Shown here: piece by piece, positions 17,053 through 25,970 of the stretch
Position numbering within the stretch: the first letter of the stretch is position 1
Layout of the letters: each line of letters begins with the position of its first letter
From: Leadbetterella sp031420365
GTDB taxonomy: Bacteria; Bacteroidota; Bacteroidia; Cytophagales; Spirosomataceae
Direction: 5' to 3'
DNA length: 25,990 bases
Assembly: GCA_031420365.1 (NCBI GenBank)
Contig: JANOMP010000364.1
Coordinates: 1-25,990, forward strand
Translations under genes and position numbers: made by a program
Notes under the pieces: generated by a model
The model's input: the letters and a program-made list of their open reading frames with translations, nothing else
The model's database searches: none
What the model was told of the DNA's origin: nothing

Positions 17053-17769
17053 ATGTGCCTGCTTACCTACGTGCCATTAGATAGTACTAATTTTTTGATT
17101 ACATCAAATAGGGATGAAAATATAAAAAGAATTAGGGCAATTCCACCAAAGAACTATAAATTCAATGGATCGAAGCTTATTTGTCCCCTTGATCCAACTT
17201 CAAATGGAACTTGGATAGCTACTAATTCTAAGTATACACTCGTTATTTTAAATGGAGGGATTACAAAACATACCTATTCCCCTCCTTATAGAAAGAGCAG
17301 AGGGAAAATAATAATTGATTTTTTGGAATTTAATTCCTTAACTAATTTCTATGAAAATTACGATTTTTCGGGTATTGAACCTTTCACTTTGCTTAAATTT
17401 AAACACGGAAGTAAACTGAAAATTTCGGAACTAAGGTGGGACGAAAACGGGAAAAATTTAAAAAGGTTAGATCCAAGCGTTCCTGCTATTTGGTCTTCAG
17501 TTACTTTATATAGTCCAGAAGCAATAGCAAATCGCAAAATACATTTTGAGAGTTTTTTAAAAGAAAATGAAAAGGATTTAAGTGGCAAATCTCTCCTGGA
17601 ATTTCATCATTTAAAAAACGATGATGATCCTGAAAATGGAAATTTCATGAAGAGACCCAATGGCATTATGACAGTGAATATTACCCAAATAGAAATCTTA
17701 AATACATCGAAAACAATTTATTTCGAAGAACCTATTTCAGATTTTGAACAAAAGTATTGGGTGTTTTAG
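17053..17769 (+). CDS. NRDE family protein (TANGO2-like)
   Basis: The 238-residue product begins MC, with Cys2 placed to become an N-terminal nucleophile, and has the family-defining NRDE motif at 19-22 (TSNRDEN). It also has a GTWIATN-like segment near residue 54 and an NGG segment near 67. The NRDE/TANGO2 family, named for this motif, is found from bacteria to human TANGO2. Its biochemical role is unsettled; N-terminal-nucleophile-hydrolase-like folding has been proposed. The start at 17053 is 5 nt after the DinB-like stop. It ends the four-gene plus-strand run; the next genes are convergent. Confidence 0.92.
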   Translation: MCLLTYVPLDSTNFLITSNRDENIKRIRAIPPKNYKFNGSKLICPLDPTSNGTWIATNSKYTLVILNGGITKHTYSPPYRKSRGKIIIDFLEFNSLTNFYENYDFSGIEPFTLLKFKHGSKLKISELRWDENGKNLKRLDPSVPAIWSSVTLYSPEAIANRKIHFESFLKENEKDLSGKSLLEFHHLKNDDDPENGNFMKRPNGIMTVNITQIEILNTSKTIYFEEPISDFEQKYWVF

Positions 17770-17930
17770 TTTTTCTTAATTTCATATAGAGTGCTTTCTG
17801 GAATCCAAACTAGTTTTTAGATTTTCTTAAAAAGAATATTCAGCCAAAATTCTCATTAGACATTCTGTTTAAATAAATAATAATTTTCAGCAATTTTGAA
17901 ATCTAATTTTTTCAAATGTAAATAATTAAA

Positions 17931-18380
17931 TCATAATTCATTAAAATATTCAATCTTCTTTTTTTCTAATATAGACACAAAATCTTCTCCTAATCTTATT
18001 GGGTTACCATTTTCACACATAAAAATATTTGGTGGTAAACAATTATTTAGAAATACCCTTTTTGCATCATTATCAGGTAGTTTAATAATGTCAAAATGAC
18101 AATCATCGTTGGATTCGCTTATGCATTTTCTTAATTCAAATGTTCCATTAATTCTGTATTGATCGAAGAGGTCTGATGAGAATTTCCAATATAGAGGTGG
18201 GATTTTGACTGTGCTTGAATAATATTCATTAATATGTTTGCAGACGTTTCCACTTTTTTTGAAGGCACATTCTTCAGCGAATATTGAAATCCCGTCTTTG
18301 TAGGCTTTAAAGCAATCACTTTGAAATCTGGATTTATTTGAGTTGAATTTTGTAATGTTGAGCGTTCTAATGAATTCCAT
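17931..18380 (-). CDS. Unknown cassette protein C (cysteine-containing)
   Basis: I do not recognise a named family. The 149-residue product begins MEFIRTLNITKFN, with no signal peptide or membrane segment. It contains SRFQSDCFKAYKDGISIFAEECA (about 17-39, a 'surface R-aF...G-iSv' pattern), KKSGNVCKHINEYY, and DDCHFDIIKLPDNDAKR, with cysteines in each segment. From memory these features resemble small unannotated proteins found next to GWD/DUF3467-like partners. The ATG at 18380 is the only start: a TAG lies four codons upstream in this frame. Its first 250 nt overlap, in another frame, the end of the gene upstream, which is unusual. That shared stretch looks more protein-like in this frame (cysteines and balanced hydrophobics) than in the other. 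Confidence 0.65.
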   Translation of the reverse strand: MEFIRTLNITKFNSNKSRFQSDCFKAYKDGISIFAEECAFKKSGNVCKHINEYYSSTVKIPPLYWKFSSDLFDQYRINGTFELRKCISESNDDCHFDIIKLPDNDAKRVFLNNCLPPNIFMCENGNPIRLGEDFVSILEKKKIEYFNEL

Positions 18381-18802
18381 TTTAAAGTGCTAATTTTCAA
18401 TAAATGGTAATAATTAACTTTTTCATAAATTTCGTTTAAAGTAATATTTTTCAAATTTACTGGTTCAATATATTTTGATCCAATTCCAACTTCTAAAACG
18501 AAATCATATGAGTTTTGTTTTTTTATTGTAACATCAAAAAAGTTATCAATGTACATTAGTGAAAGTGTTATACCACCTTCACTTGTTGGATGTACAGTTA
18601 TCTTAAATCTATTTGCAAATTTATTATAAATATCTAAAGTCCTATCTATGACATCTTGGGATATTTCCTCTCCCTCTCCAAAGTCCCATCCATTTCTTAG
18701 TTTTTTTAATAATTTTATCTGAGCAATAGTATTTCCATCATCTAATTTTAGTTGATGTGGTAAAATATAATTCCCATTTTTATTTTGATTAAAAGCTCCC
18801 AT
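18131..18802 (-). CDS. Unknown cassette protein B (GWD motif)
   Basis: I do not recognise a named domain. The 223-residue product has LLKKLRNGWDFGEGEEIS (about 31-48), then a helical segment, then HPTSEGGITLSLMYIDNFFDVTI. This is the pattern 'L..L..GW-G...P......A...L......P..-GGI...' that I associate with uncharacterised accessory proteins of many bacteria. No signal peptide or membrane segment is seen. The start is 9 nt after the DUF3467-like stop. The last 83 residues lie entirely within the out-of-frame overlap with the downstream gene and look like a shadow of it (low complexity, S/T/N/Q-rich). The natural C-terminus was probably close to residue 140, and the extension may reflect a lost stop or a frameshift. 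Confidence 0.65.
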   Translation of the reverse strand: MGAFNQNKNGNYILPHQLKLDDGNTIAQIKLLKKLRNGWDFGEGEEISQDVIDRTLDIYNKFANRFKITVHPTSEGGITLSLMYIDNFFDVTIKKQNSYDFVLEVGIGSKYIEPVNLKNITLNEIYEKVNYYHLLKISTLKWNSLERSTLQNSTQINPDFKVIALKPTKTGFQYSLKNVPSKKVETSANILMNIIQAQSKSHLYIGNSHQTSSINTELMEHLN

Positions 18803-18811
18803 TTGTAAGGA

Positions 18812-19078
18812 CTAGAATTTAAATTTATCTATAGTAGGAAACTGAGATTGTGTAATTTTTTCAAGTTCATTAATAAATTTTAGCAAAGCCTCTCCCATGG
18901 ACTTTGCTGTTGAAACCGACATATTTACAGCAGCAACATTCATTCCATTTGCTTGTAAAATAATAAATGTATCAGCCAAATTATTTCCAACAACAAAACC
19001 ATTTACGTAATATTTTCCAAAATTTGGGTTGTTAAGTAAATCAGATATGTTTATTAGGTCTTCCTTTTTGTCTTCCAT
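18812..19078 (-). CDS. Small DUF3467-like cassette protein A
   Basis: The 88-residue protein shows YYVNGFVVGNNLADTFIILQ, then VAAVNMSVSTAKSMGEALLKFINELEKIT. The layout, an N-containing first strand, a D/E-F-type second strand, a S-x-x-x-A-K segment and a helix ending in E, resembles DUF3467-type small proteins. The match is weak and from memory. It is the first gene of the three-gene minus-strand cassette, ending 9 nt before the next start. No signal peptide is seen. No convincing promoter box was found in the 402-nt region upstream. Confidence 0.65.
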   Translation of the reverse strand: MEDKKEDLINISDLLNNPNFGKYYVNGFVVGNNLADTFIILQANGMNVAAVNMSVSTAKSMGEALLKFINELEKITQSQFPTIDKFKF

Positions 19079-19480
19079 TTTGTAGATTGTTTCGAATTTG
19101 ATTATATTTAAGGAACTTCTTTATTTAACTCAACAAGTTAATTAAGCTATAAATTTAATTATTAAATTTGGTTAATGCCAAATTATTTCCAGCAAATTTC
19201 ATTCCAAGTGTTTTTTAAAATTGGGCATATTATTGACTAATAAACCTTGTACATGTGTAAAACGTTGATAACCGAAGTGATATGATTTAACTTATCATTT
19301 ATTTAATTAAAATGCTTTCTTTGGTATATTAATAATGTTTATTTCGGATTTAAAATTAAAAAAGCCATTGCTTTTCGCACGTATTATGTAAATGTCCTTC
19401 TAACTGCAAAAATAAAACATAATTATGGAATGAGGTATTTTCGATATTCTAAATTAAAACAAACCAAATCTTCTTGATGC
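19079..19480. other. A/T-rich non-coding gap between cassette and M28 gene
   Basis: These 402 nt hold no ORF of plausible length; the longest candidate is an 18-codon plus-strand frame near 19334. The gap must contain the cassette promoter and the 3' end of the M28 transcript, both on the minus strand. I see no clean TAnnTTTG on the minus strand and no strong terminator hairpin. Short palindromes (CATAATTATG near 19418, ATGAT/ATCAT near 19290) are weak. It is the longest gene-free stretch in the window. Confidence 0.7.
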
Positions 19481-21148
19481 TCATTTAAGTCTAAGCTTAA
19501 AAAAATCTCCCTCGTTCCAAGTAACTCGTTTTGAATCTTGGGCTACCATATAGCTTATTAAAAAATTCACTTGAGCATATTTTTTGCCTGCTGTCCAGAA
19601 AAATCCATTAGTGATTTCGTCGGAAGGTTTATGGTAATGTTCTTCTCTCCATTTTTTTACTTCTTCTGCTAAATTGGGATTACTGTTTTTATGTCCAAAC
19701 TTTACATGTAGAGCTGGAATACCTGCTTTGACAAAACTATATTGGTCACTTCTAACAAATCGGCCTTCTGTAGGTTCGGGGTCGGGTTCTACACTTAGAC
19801 CTAAAGTTTGAGCAGCAATTTTAGCTATTTTCATGAGGCTGCTATGCTCAGCTCCTAGAGGTGCAATAGATTCTAAATTGGCCAAGAAAGTCGGCATATC
19901 GGTATTAACATCTACCACTATATTTTTTTTTGGAACTGTGGGATTGTTTGCGAAATAGGCTGATCCTAGCAAGCCCATTTCCTCTGCTGTCACCATCAAA
20001 AATAGCAAGGATCTTCTAGGCTTTATTTTTAGTAAACTATATATTCTTGCTATTTCTAAGGCGGAGGCTACCCCTGAAGCATTGTCATGAGCACCATTGT
20101 AAATCGAATCTCCATTTATTGCTTTTCCAACTCCTAAATGATCTAAATGGGCAGAATGAATGACATATTGATTTTTGAGTTTTTTGTCTGAACCTTGTAT
20201 TTTGCCTATTACATTATAGCTTATAATATCAGTATTTATAGATTCATAACTTCCTAAAGCCTGTACATTTAGGTTTTGACTTACATTCTCTCCAGCTTCT
20301 AGTTTTTTCCAAATATCTTCTAAATTTAAGTTGTTTGCTAACATTAAATCTTTTAAGACATCCACCGTAATGCTGCCAGCCACTTGTATTTTTCCTCCTT
20401 GCAAAGACGCAGAAGGCATTATCTTTCCATCGGGCTTCATCGAAACGGTGGTGCCGCTTTGTAGCGATAAATTCGCACCTATTTTAAATCGGGCAAGATT
20501 ATTTTCATAATTACACACTAAAACTCCTATTGCCCCATGCTTTAAAGCATATTCTTGAAAAGTAGCTGGATATCGTAAATGCAGACGCACATTCGCTGGG
20601 ACATTGGTGGGTGTTTTTTGCAATACCACGCAAATTTTTCCTTTTACTTGTGTTCCCTTGTAATCGTTAAAGCCGATTTCTGGAGAATCTATTCCCGCAC
20701 CTACAAAAACTAAAGGTGCGTTAAAAACAATCCTTTTATGCTTTGGGTTTGGTAATAATGAATATTCATCTATATAATTCAATGTTTTCTTTGTGCCATC
20801 GGCCATTATAAAAGTTAGATTTGTCTTTTCTTTAATTAATTTTGAATTTCTTAAAATTATTTTTTGAGTAAATCCCCCACTTTCCCCCGCTGGTATAATA
20901 CCTAATTTCTTATATTCTTCAATGACATAATCTACTGCTTTTTGATAACCTACTTTCCCTGGTTTTCTACCCAATAACTCGTCACTAGCTAAATAAGCAA
21001 CGTGGGTTTTAATTTTATTGGTGTCTATTTGATTCGTTAATTCCAATACAGCATCAGAAATGCTTTGAGCAAAGCTTGAAGAACAAAATAGTATTACTCC
21101 AAAAAGCAATAAAGAAATTTTAGATAATGAAGAGTTTGATTTTTTCAT
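19481..21148 (-). CDS. Secreted M28-family metallopeptidase with PA-like insert
   Basis: The 555-residue product has a signal peptide (about 1-27, ending SFAQ) and a PA-like domain at roughly 140-300, with VGAGIDSPEIGFNDYKG, VKGKICVVL and GAIGVLVCN. The M28 catalytic domain follows. Zinc-ligand motifs are complete: HLDHLG (H334), HDNASG (D355), AEEMGLLGS (E389/E390), NTDMP (D417) and YHKPSDE (H506). It should be an exported zinc aminopeptidase acting in the periplasm or outside; its peptide preference is not readable. It lies 59 nt downstream of the DUF5916 gene on the same strand and is possibly cotranscribed with it. The gene appears intact. Confidence 0.93.
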   Translation of the reverse strand: MKKSNSSLSKISLLLFGVILFCSSSFAQSISDAVLELTNQIDTNKIKTHVAYLASDELLGRKPGKVGYQKAVDYVIEEYKKLGIIPAGESGGFTQKIILRNSKLIKEKTNLTFIMADGTKKTLNYIDEYSLLPNPKHKRIVFNAPLVFVGAGIDSPEIGFNDYKGTQVKGKICVVLQKTPTNVPANVRLHLRYPATFQEYALKHGAIGVLVCNYENNLARFKIGANLSLQSGTTVSMKPDGKIMPSASLQGGKIQVAGSITVDVLKDLMLANNLNLEDIWKKLEAGENVSQNLNVQALGSYESINTDIISYNVIGKIQGSDKKLKNQYVIHSAHLDHLGVGKAINGDSIYNGAHDNASGVASALEIARIYSLLKIKPRRSLLFLMVTAEEMGLLGSAYFANNPTVPKKNIVVDVNTDMPTFLANLESIAPLGAEHSSLMKIAKIAAQTLGLSVEPDPEPTEGRFVRSDQYSFVKAGIPALHVKFGHKNSNPNLAEEVKKWREEHYHKPSDEITNGFFWTAGKKYAQVNFLISYMVAQDSKRVTWNEGDFFKLRLK

Positions 21149-21207
21149 AGGTTTTTGTTAGGTTTATAATGGCAACGGTAATTTTTTTTTCGAATTAATT
21201 AATTTTC

Positions 21208-23490
21208 TTAAACATTCAACCAATAGGTTATTTTCAGAACTAAGGCTCTATTTTTTGGAGTCCAAGGCTCTATTCTATATTTTGAAATTTCTTGTGCAAA
21301 ATAATTGTCAGTATATACTAAAAATAAGTCACTTACAGGTTTAAATCGCCACTGAAGTCTAGAATTTATATTGGTATTGTTCGATTGCGTATTGTATTGA
21401 TAAAAGGTACTAAAAAATAAAGTTTTTGTAAATGCTAATTCCGCTTTTGGCCCAATAAGCCAATATTTTACCGAGTTGTAGGGTGAAGGAAGTTTTATAT
21501 CGGTATAATTTAAATCCATTGCTAAGGTTCCAATTGGTTGAATTCGATAATTTATAGTTGTTTTTACCACATTGGTTTTCCCATTAAAAAATGCTCCTCC
21601 ATAATATAGAAATTCACCAAAAACATTTAGCCTTTTTGTAGTTTGAAGATTTACAAATACTGTTTGATAGCGATAGTCACCAATTGGAAGTGGCTTTATG
21701 TTTTTTGAAAAATCTGGATCTGGATTATCGGAAGCGTTTGTTGGGTCAAATTCTTTAAACAAATGAGTGAAGGCCATATAATATCCGAGGGACATTTGAG
21801 TACCTCCTGGTGTGTTTAAATACACTGAAATTGGAGTTTCGCTGTCTAACCTTTTTCCTTGAAGGTTAAAAACGTCTTTCCCAGAAATTGAAATACCATA
21901 AGAATTAATTTTTTTTGCAATATCTGCATTTTTTGGATTAAGAATTAACTTGGCTGGTCTAAAAACAGAATAAACTCCTTTTCTTGGTACAAATCCCATT
22001 TCTGCTTGAAAATCTTTTCCTATTCTTCCTAAACCAAGGTTTAAATCAATATTTGGATGATGATAGCCCATATAATGTGCTATGCTTGAAGCATCTTTTC
22101 CTCCATTGGGTACAAAAGATTGGTGGAAATAGGTTTCAGATTCAAATTTATTATCAGGTGAAAAATAATTAAATTCTATGCCAAATACTCTATTGAATTT
22201 GTTTAAATTATGAGATACATCATCTCCTAACCGTTGGTTGTTTACAAAGATGCCTCCAATAGAAGATCTTGTGAAAACTTTTCTTTGAAGCACCGCAACT
22301 GTATAATTCGTAGCTGGTAAAAATTTATTTTCTCCGAAATTGACCTGTTTTGTCTGCATGTTCAACAGTCCAATTCTCCAACTATCATTTATTTTCCCAC
22401 TTAATCTTGCCCCTGCCACAATTGGAACTTGTTGAGCCAATCCTGTTAATTTATTTCTAGTTATTCCAATTCTTCTTGAAAAGAAAGGACGAGTATCAGG
22501 AAAACCAAAAGTTCCGAACAAATCGCTGTTTTCAATAAAAAATTGTCTTCTTTCTGGGAAAAACAACTCAAATCTACTCAAGTTAGTTTGCTGTTTATCT
22601 ACTTCCACTTGAGAAAAATCAGGGTTAATTGTTAAATCCAGATTTAAGGAAGGAGTAATGGCTATTTTGGCATCTAAACCTACACCGGTTTTTGATTCTG
22701 AATTTGGCTTAAGGGCCTCTAAATTTTCATTTCTTGTAAAGTTTTTAGATAAATTACCTGATAAATAAGGAATTAGGGAAATGTTGGATCCTGGCTTTGG
22801 AGGTGTGTCATCCCATATTAACAGACCAGTAAATGCTAAATTATAGGGTTTGAAATTTCTTGGAACTGGAGACCAGCTTGCCACTTCATTAGATTGCATA
22901 AAAAATCTACCAAAGTTAATTCGCCAAGAGTTGCCCGAATCGGATACTTTATATCTTAAAGTTGTAAATGGAATAGCTATTTCTATTATAAAATAATCTT
23001 CATAGTTTTTTACTTGTGAATACCATTTGTTGTCCCATGACATATCCACAATTTCGCCTAAAGATATCAAGCCTTCTCGTTGGACATTTAGTGGAGTTAC
23101 CGAAAACTGCATTCCGTTGAGTTTGTCTTTGAAAGTGTCAATACTTACCGAAAAGACATCACTTGTGCCACTTTCAAAATCTCTTTTTAAGGAACTGGAT
23201 GTGTAGGTATTTTTAGGTTGGAAGGCCTTAACTCCCACATACAAAAATTGATCGTCAAAGGTTAATTTTACTTCAGATTGATTTACCGCATAGGAAGTAT
23301 CATAGGGTTTATTTAGATAAAAATTATTGGCTAGGTCAGAGCTTTGCCATGCTGTTTCATCTAAGATACCGTCTAGTTTTATTAGGGTTTTAGCTTTTTT
23401 AATATGAAACTCTTTTGATGGATCTTGAGCCGTTGCTGATAAATTAATTACAATTAGTAGGCAAAAAAATATGGAATAAGCAAACTTCAT
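21208..23490 (-). CDS. DUF5916 protein with CBM9-like domain and outer-membrane barrel
   Basis: The 760-residue protein has a signal peptide (about 1-22, ending ATAQ). A CBM9-like beta-sandwich follows at about 29-220 (LIKLDGILDETAWQSSD, VKLTFDDQFLYVGVKAF, SWRINFGRF). The long C-terminal DUF5916 region has a recognisable NPDFSQVEVDKQQTNLSRFE element, then FFPERRQFFIENSDLF, then many aromatic barrel strands to the C-terminus (WLNV). Proteins of this type are outer-membrane proteins widespread in Bacteroidota; the function is unknown and may involve carbohydrate or peptide binding. It diverges from rnr across 88 nt and precedes the M28 peptidase gene. Confidence 0.9.
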   Translation of the reverse strand: MKFAYSIFFCLLIVINLSATAQDPSKEFHIKKAKTLIKLDGILDETAWQSSDLANNFYLNKPYDTSYAVNQSEVKLTFDDQFLYVGVKAFQPKNTYTSSSLKRDFESGTSDVFSVSIDTFKDKLNGMQFSVTPLNVQREGLISLGEIVDMSWDNKWYSQVKNYEDYFIIEIAIPFTTLRYKVSDSGNSWRINFGRFFMQSNEVASWSPVPRNFKPYNLAFTGLLIWDDTPPKPGSNISLIPYLSGNLSKNFTRNENLEALKPNSESKTGVGLDAKIAITPSLNLDLTINPDFSQVEVDKQQTNLSRFELFFPERRQFFIENSDLFGTFGFPDTRPFFSRRIGITRNKLTGLAQQVPIVAGARLSGKINDSWRIGLLNMQTKQVNFGENKFLPATNYTVAVLQRKVFTRSSIGGIFVNNQRLGDDVSHNLNKFNRVFGIEFNYFSPDNKFESETYFHQSFVPNGGKDASSIAHYMGYHHPNIDLNLGLGRIGKDFQAEMGFVPRKGVYSVFRPAKLILNPKNADIAKKINSYGISISGKDVFNLQGKRLDSETPISVYLNTPGGTQMSLGYYMAFTHLFKEFDPTNASDNPDPDFSKNIKPLPIGDYRYQTVFVNLQTTKRLNVFGEFLYYGGAFFNGKTNVVKTTINYRIQPIGTLAMDLNYTDIKLPSPYNSVKYWLIGPKAELAFTKTLFFSTFYQYNTQSNNTNINSRLQWRFKPVSDLFLVYTDNYFAQEISKYRIEPWTPKNRALVLKITYWLNV

Positions 23491-23578
23491 TTAGTTATTA
23501 AATGTTGTATTGTTGATGAAAAATCACTACAAATATGGTAGATTTAAATTTCAAAATTGAATTTTTAACACTTTTTAG

Positions 23579-25843
23579 ATGTCTAAGCGAAAAAAAAAGT
23601 CTCAAATAGCTGAGCAAAAAAAACAAATCCACGATTTTTTTAAAGATTTTAATGATAGAGTTTACACATTAAATGACCTCTATAACCATCTTGATGTAGT
23701 AGATCAAGATGAAAAAATATTTGTTAAACTTATTGTAGAAGATTTGGTGGATGAGGGAATATTAAAATTAGCGGGAAGAAGCCGTTATGTTTTTAATGAG
23801 AACTCCCAAATAAAACAAGATTTTATTTCGGGGAAAGTAGATTTTGTAAATCCAAAATTTGCTTTTATAAGATATGACGACGAACAATCTGACGTTTTTG
23901 TGTCAGCAGATGATTTGGGCGGGGCTTTAGATGGTGATTTGGTACGAGTCAAAATAATAGGGCAAAGAAAAAATGGGAAAAATCCGGAAGGTCGCGTGTC
24001 AGAAATTATTTCTCGAGCTAGAGAGGAAGTAGTAGGTAAAATTAAAGTATTTGCATCGTATGCATTAGTCAGGCCTGATAATAAGGGTTTTTACGAAGAT
24101 ATTTTCATATCCAAAGAATTTATAAATAGTGCAGAAACAAACGACCTAGTTATTGTAAAAATTACTAATTACCCTTCAGACCATATTCAAGCATCCGGAC
24201 AGGTATTAGAGGTTTTAGGTAAATCTGGGGATAACAATGCTGAAATGCATGCGATAATGGCGGAATTTGGTTTACCTGTAAAGTTTCCAGAAGAAGTATT
24301 AGTAGAAGCTGAAGCCATTAGCGAAACAATTAGTAAAGAAGAAATAGCCAAACGACGCGACATGCGCGAGTTTTTAACCTTCACGATTGACCCACACGAC
24401 GCCAAAGATTTTGACGATGCTATAAGTTATAGCCTATTAGAAAATGGAAATTATGAAATTGGTGTCCATATTGCCGATGTATCCCATTATTTATTACCCA
24501 ATACAAAATTGGAGGCAGAAGCAGTAAAAAGGGCTACATCTGTTTATTTGGTTGACAGAACCATTCCAATGCTACCTGAAAAACTTTCTAATAATTTATG
24601 TTCTCTTCGACCAAATGAAGATAAATTGGTCTTTTCAGCTGTTTTTGAAATAGATTCCCATGCTAATGTTTTAAAAGAATGGTTTGGAAGAGCCATAATT
24701 CATTCGGACAGAAGGTTTTCTTATGAGCAGGCTCAAGAGTTATTGGAATCGGTAGATGAAACTATAGATAGCTACAGTGTGAAATTAAAAATTCTTAACG
24801 GGCTTGCCAAAATTTTAAGAAAAGAACGCTTTATTAAAGGGGCATTTAATTTTGAAACAAATGAAGTTAAATTTAATTTAGATGAAAATGGCAGGCCATT
24901 AGGCGTTTTTCAAAAGGTAAGAAAAGACGCCCACAAACTTATTGAAGAGTTTATGCTTTTAGCCAATAAACAAGTAGCTGAATTTGTATATAAAATTAAT
25001 AGCCAAGCCATGAAAGAACAGGAAGCGGAGCCATTCACAATGGTTTATAGAGTTCATGAGCCGCCAAATCCTATTAAAATGGAGACTTTTGTGAAATTTG
25101 CTGGAAAATTAGGTTTTTCTGTTAAAACAGGAAATACAAATGTGTTGGCAAACTCGCTCAATAAATTAATGTCAGAAATAGAAGGGAGTCCTATTCAAAA
25201 TGTATTGGAATCCTTGGCTATTCGTACTATGAGCAAAGCAAGATACTCCACGGCTACTTTAGGGCATTTTGGTCTAGCTTTTGCACATTATAGTCACTTT
25301 ACCTCCCCAATTAGACGATATCCCGATGTAATGGCCCACCGAATGTTACAGCATTATTTAGATGGCGGTAATACCCTAAACAAAGAAGATTACGAAGAAA
25401 AATGTAAACATTCTTCTGATCAAGAAAAATTAGCAGCTGAAGCGGAAAGGGCTTCAATCAAATACAAGCAGGTTGAATTTATGAGTTATCAGCCTCGCGA
25501 CCAAGTATTTTCGGGTGTTGTAACTGGTGTTGCTGAGTTTGGTATTTTTGTGGAAGTTGAAAACACTTCATGCGAAGGCATGGTTCGATTAGCTGAGCTT
25601 AGCGATGATTTTTATGAGTTCGATGCCGATAATTTTAGGGTAGTAGGAAAACGAAAAGGAAAGATAATTGGATTTGGAAATGCTGTGAAAGTAAAAATAA
25701 AAGGAACTGATTTAGAACGTAGAAGTATAGATCTTGATTTAGTTTCTGTGGAAGGTTCGAATTTTGTTCAAAAAGATAGATTTAGTTCTTCAAAGCCAAA
25801 CCGTGGTGGTAGCTCCGATGGAAAGAGAAATAGGAAAAGGTAA
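23579..25843 (+). CDS. rnr: Ribonuclease R
   Basis: The 754-residue product has the full RNase R architecture. There is an N-terminal winged-helix-like region (10-75), cold-shock-like RNA-binding domains (about 85-215), and the RNB catalytic domain with TIDPHDAKDFDDAIS (269-283; candidate catalytic aspartates D271, D277, D279, D280). Next come HYSHFTSPIRRYPDVMAHRM, an S1 domain (GVVTGVAEFGIFVEVE) and a basic tail (SKPNRGGSSDGKRNRKR). It is a processive 3'-to-5' exoribonuclease able to degrade structured RNA, acting in RNA turnover and rRNA quality control (family knowledge). The start ATG follows an A/T-rich leader. It is divergent from the DUF5916 gene. The gene appears intact. Confidence 0.97.
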   Translation: MSKRKKKSQIAEQKKQIHDFFKDFNDRVYTLNDLYNHLDVVDQDEKIFVKLIVEDLVDEGILKLAGRSRYVFNENSQIKQDFISGKVDFVNPKFAFIRYDDEQSDVFVSADDLGGALDGDLVRVKIIGQRKNGKNPEGRVSEIISRAREEVVGKIKVFASYALVRPDNKGFYEDIFISKEFINSAETNDLVIVKITNYPSDHIQASGQVLEVLGKSGDNNAEMHAIMAEFGLPVKFPEEVLVEAEAISETISKEEIAKRRDMREFLTFTIDPHDAKDFDDAISYSLLENGNYEIGVHIADVSHYLLPNTKLEAEAVKRATSVYLVDRTIPMLPEKLSNNLCSLRPNEDKLVFSAVFEIDSHANVLKEWFGRAIIHSDRRFSYEQAQELLESVDETIDSYSVKLKILNGLAKILRKERFIKGAFNFETNEVKFNLDENGRPLGVFQKVRKDAHKLIEEFMLLANKQVAEFVYKINSQAMKEQEAEPFTMVYRVHEPPNPIKMETFVKFAGKLGFSVKTGNTNVLANSLNKLMSEIEGSPIQNVLESLAIRTMSKARYSTATLGHFGLAFAHYSHFTSPIRRYPDVMAHRMLQHYLDGGNTLNKEDYEEKCKHSSDQEKLAAEAERASIKYKQVEFMSYQPRDQVFSGVVTGVAEFGIFVEVENTSCEGMVRLAELSDDFYEFDADNFRVVGKRKGKIIGFGNAVKVKIKGTDLERRSIDLDLVSVEGSNFVQKDRFSSSKPNRGGSSDGKRNRKR

Positions 25844-25892
25844 ATTATGAAGGATCTGTTAAGAAATAAGGTTTACAGAATTGACGAATTTA

Positions 25893-25970
25893 TTTTGTTA
25901 TTTTTCAAGGCAAAAAATCTTTAAATAGTATAGCTATTCAATGATTTTTTAACGAAGAAAAAAGGCAAAA
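25893..25970. repeat. Large imperfect inverted repeat at the window edge
   Basis: A core of 17 bp, 25912-25928, pairs with 25934-25950 at 15 of 17 positions around a 5-nt centre (TATAG). Looser pairing extends outward to TTTTG at 25893-25897 against CAAAA at 25966-25970. It starts about 50 nt after the rnr stop, and the remaining bases to 25990 hold no gene. It could be an rnr terminator-like cruciform, an insertion-element end, or part of a dispersed palindromic repeat. The outer arms are too weak to decide. Confidence 0.7.

Noticed and set aside
17770..17930. A terminator between the convergent NRDE and cassette genes
   Set aside because: Only short A/T-only inverted repeats are present, without a G/C-containing stem, so none could be called.
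25847..25924. A 25-codon plus-strand ORF after rnr, beginning MKDLLRNKVYRID
   Set aside because: It is short, unlike any protein I recognise, and runs into the large inverted repeat, so the repeat explains it better.
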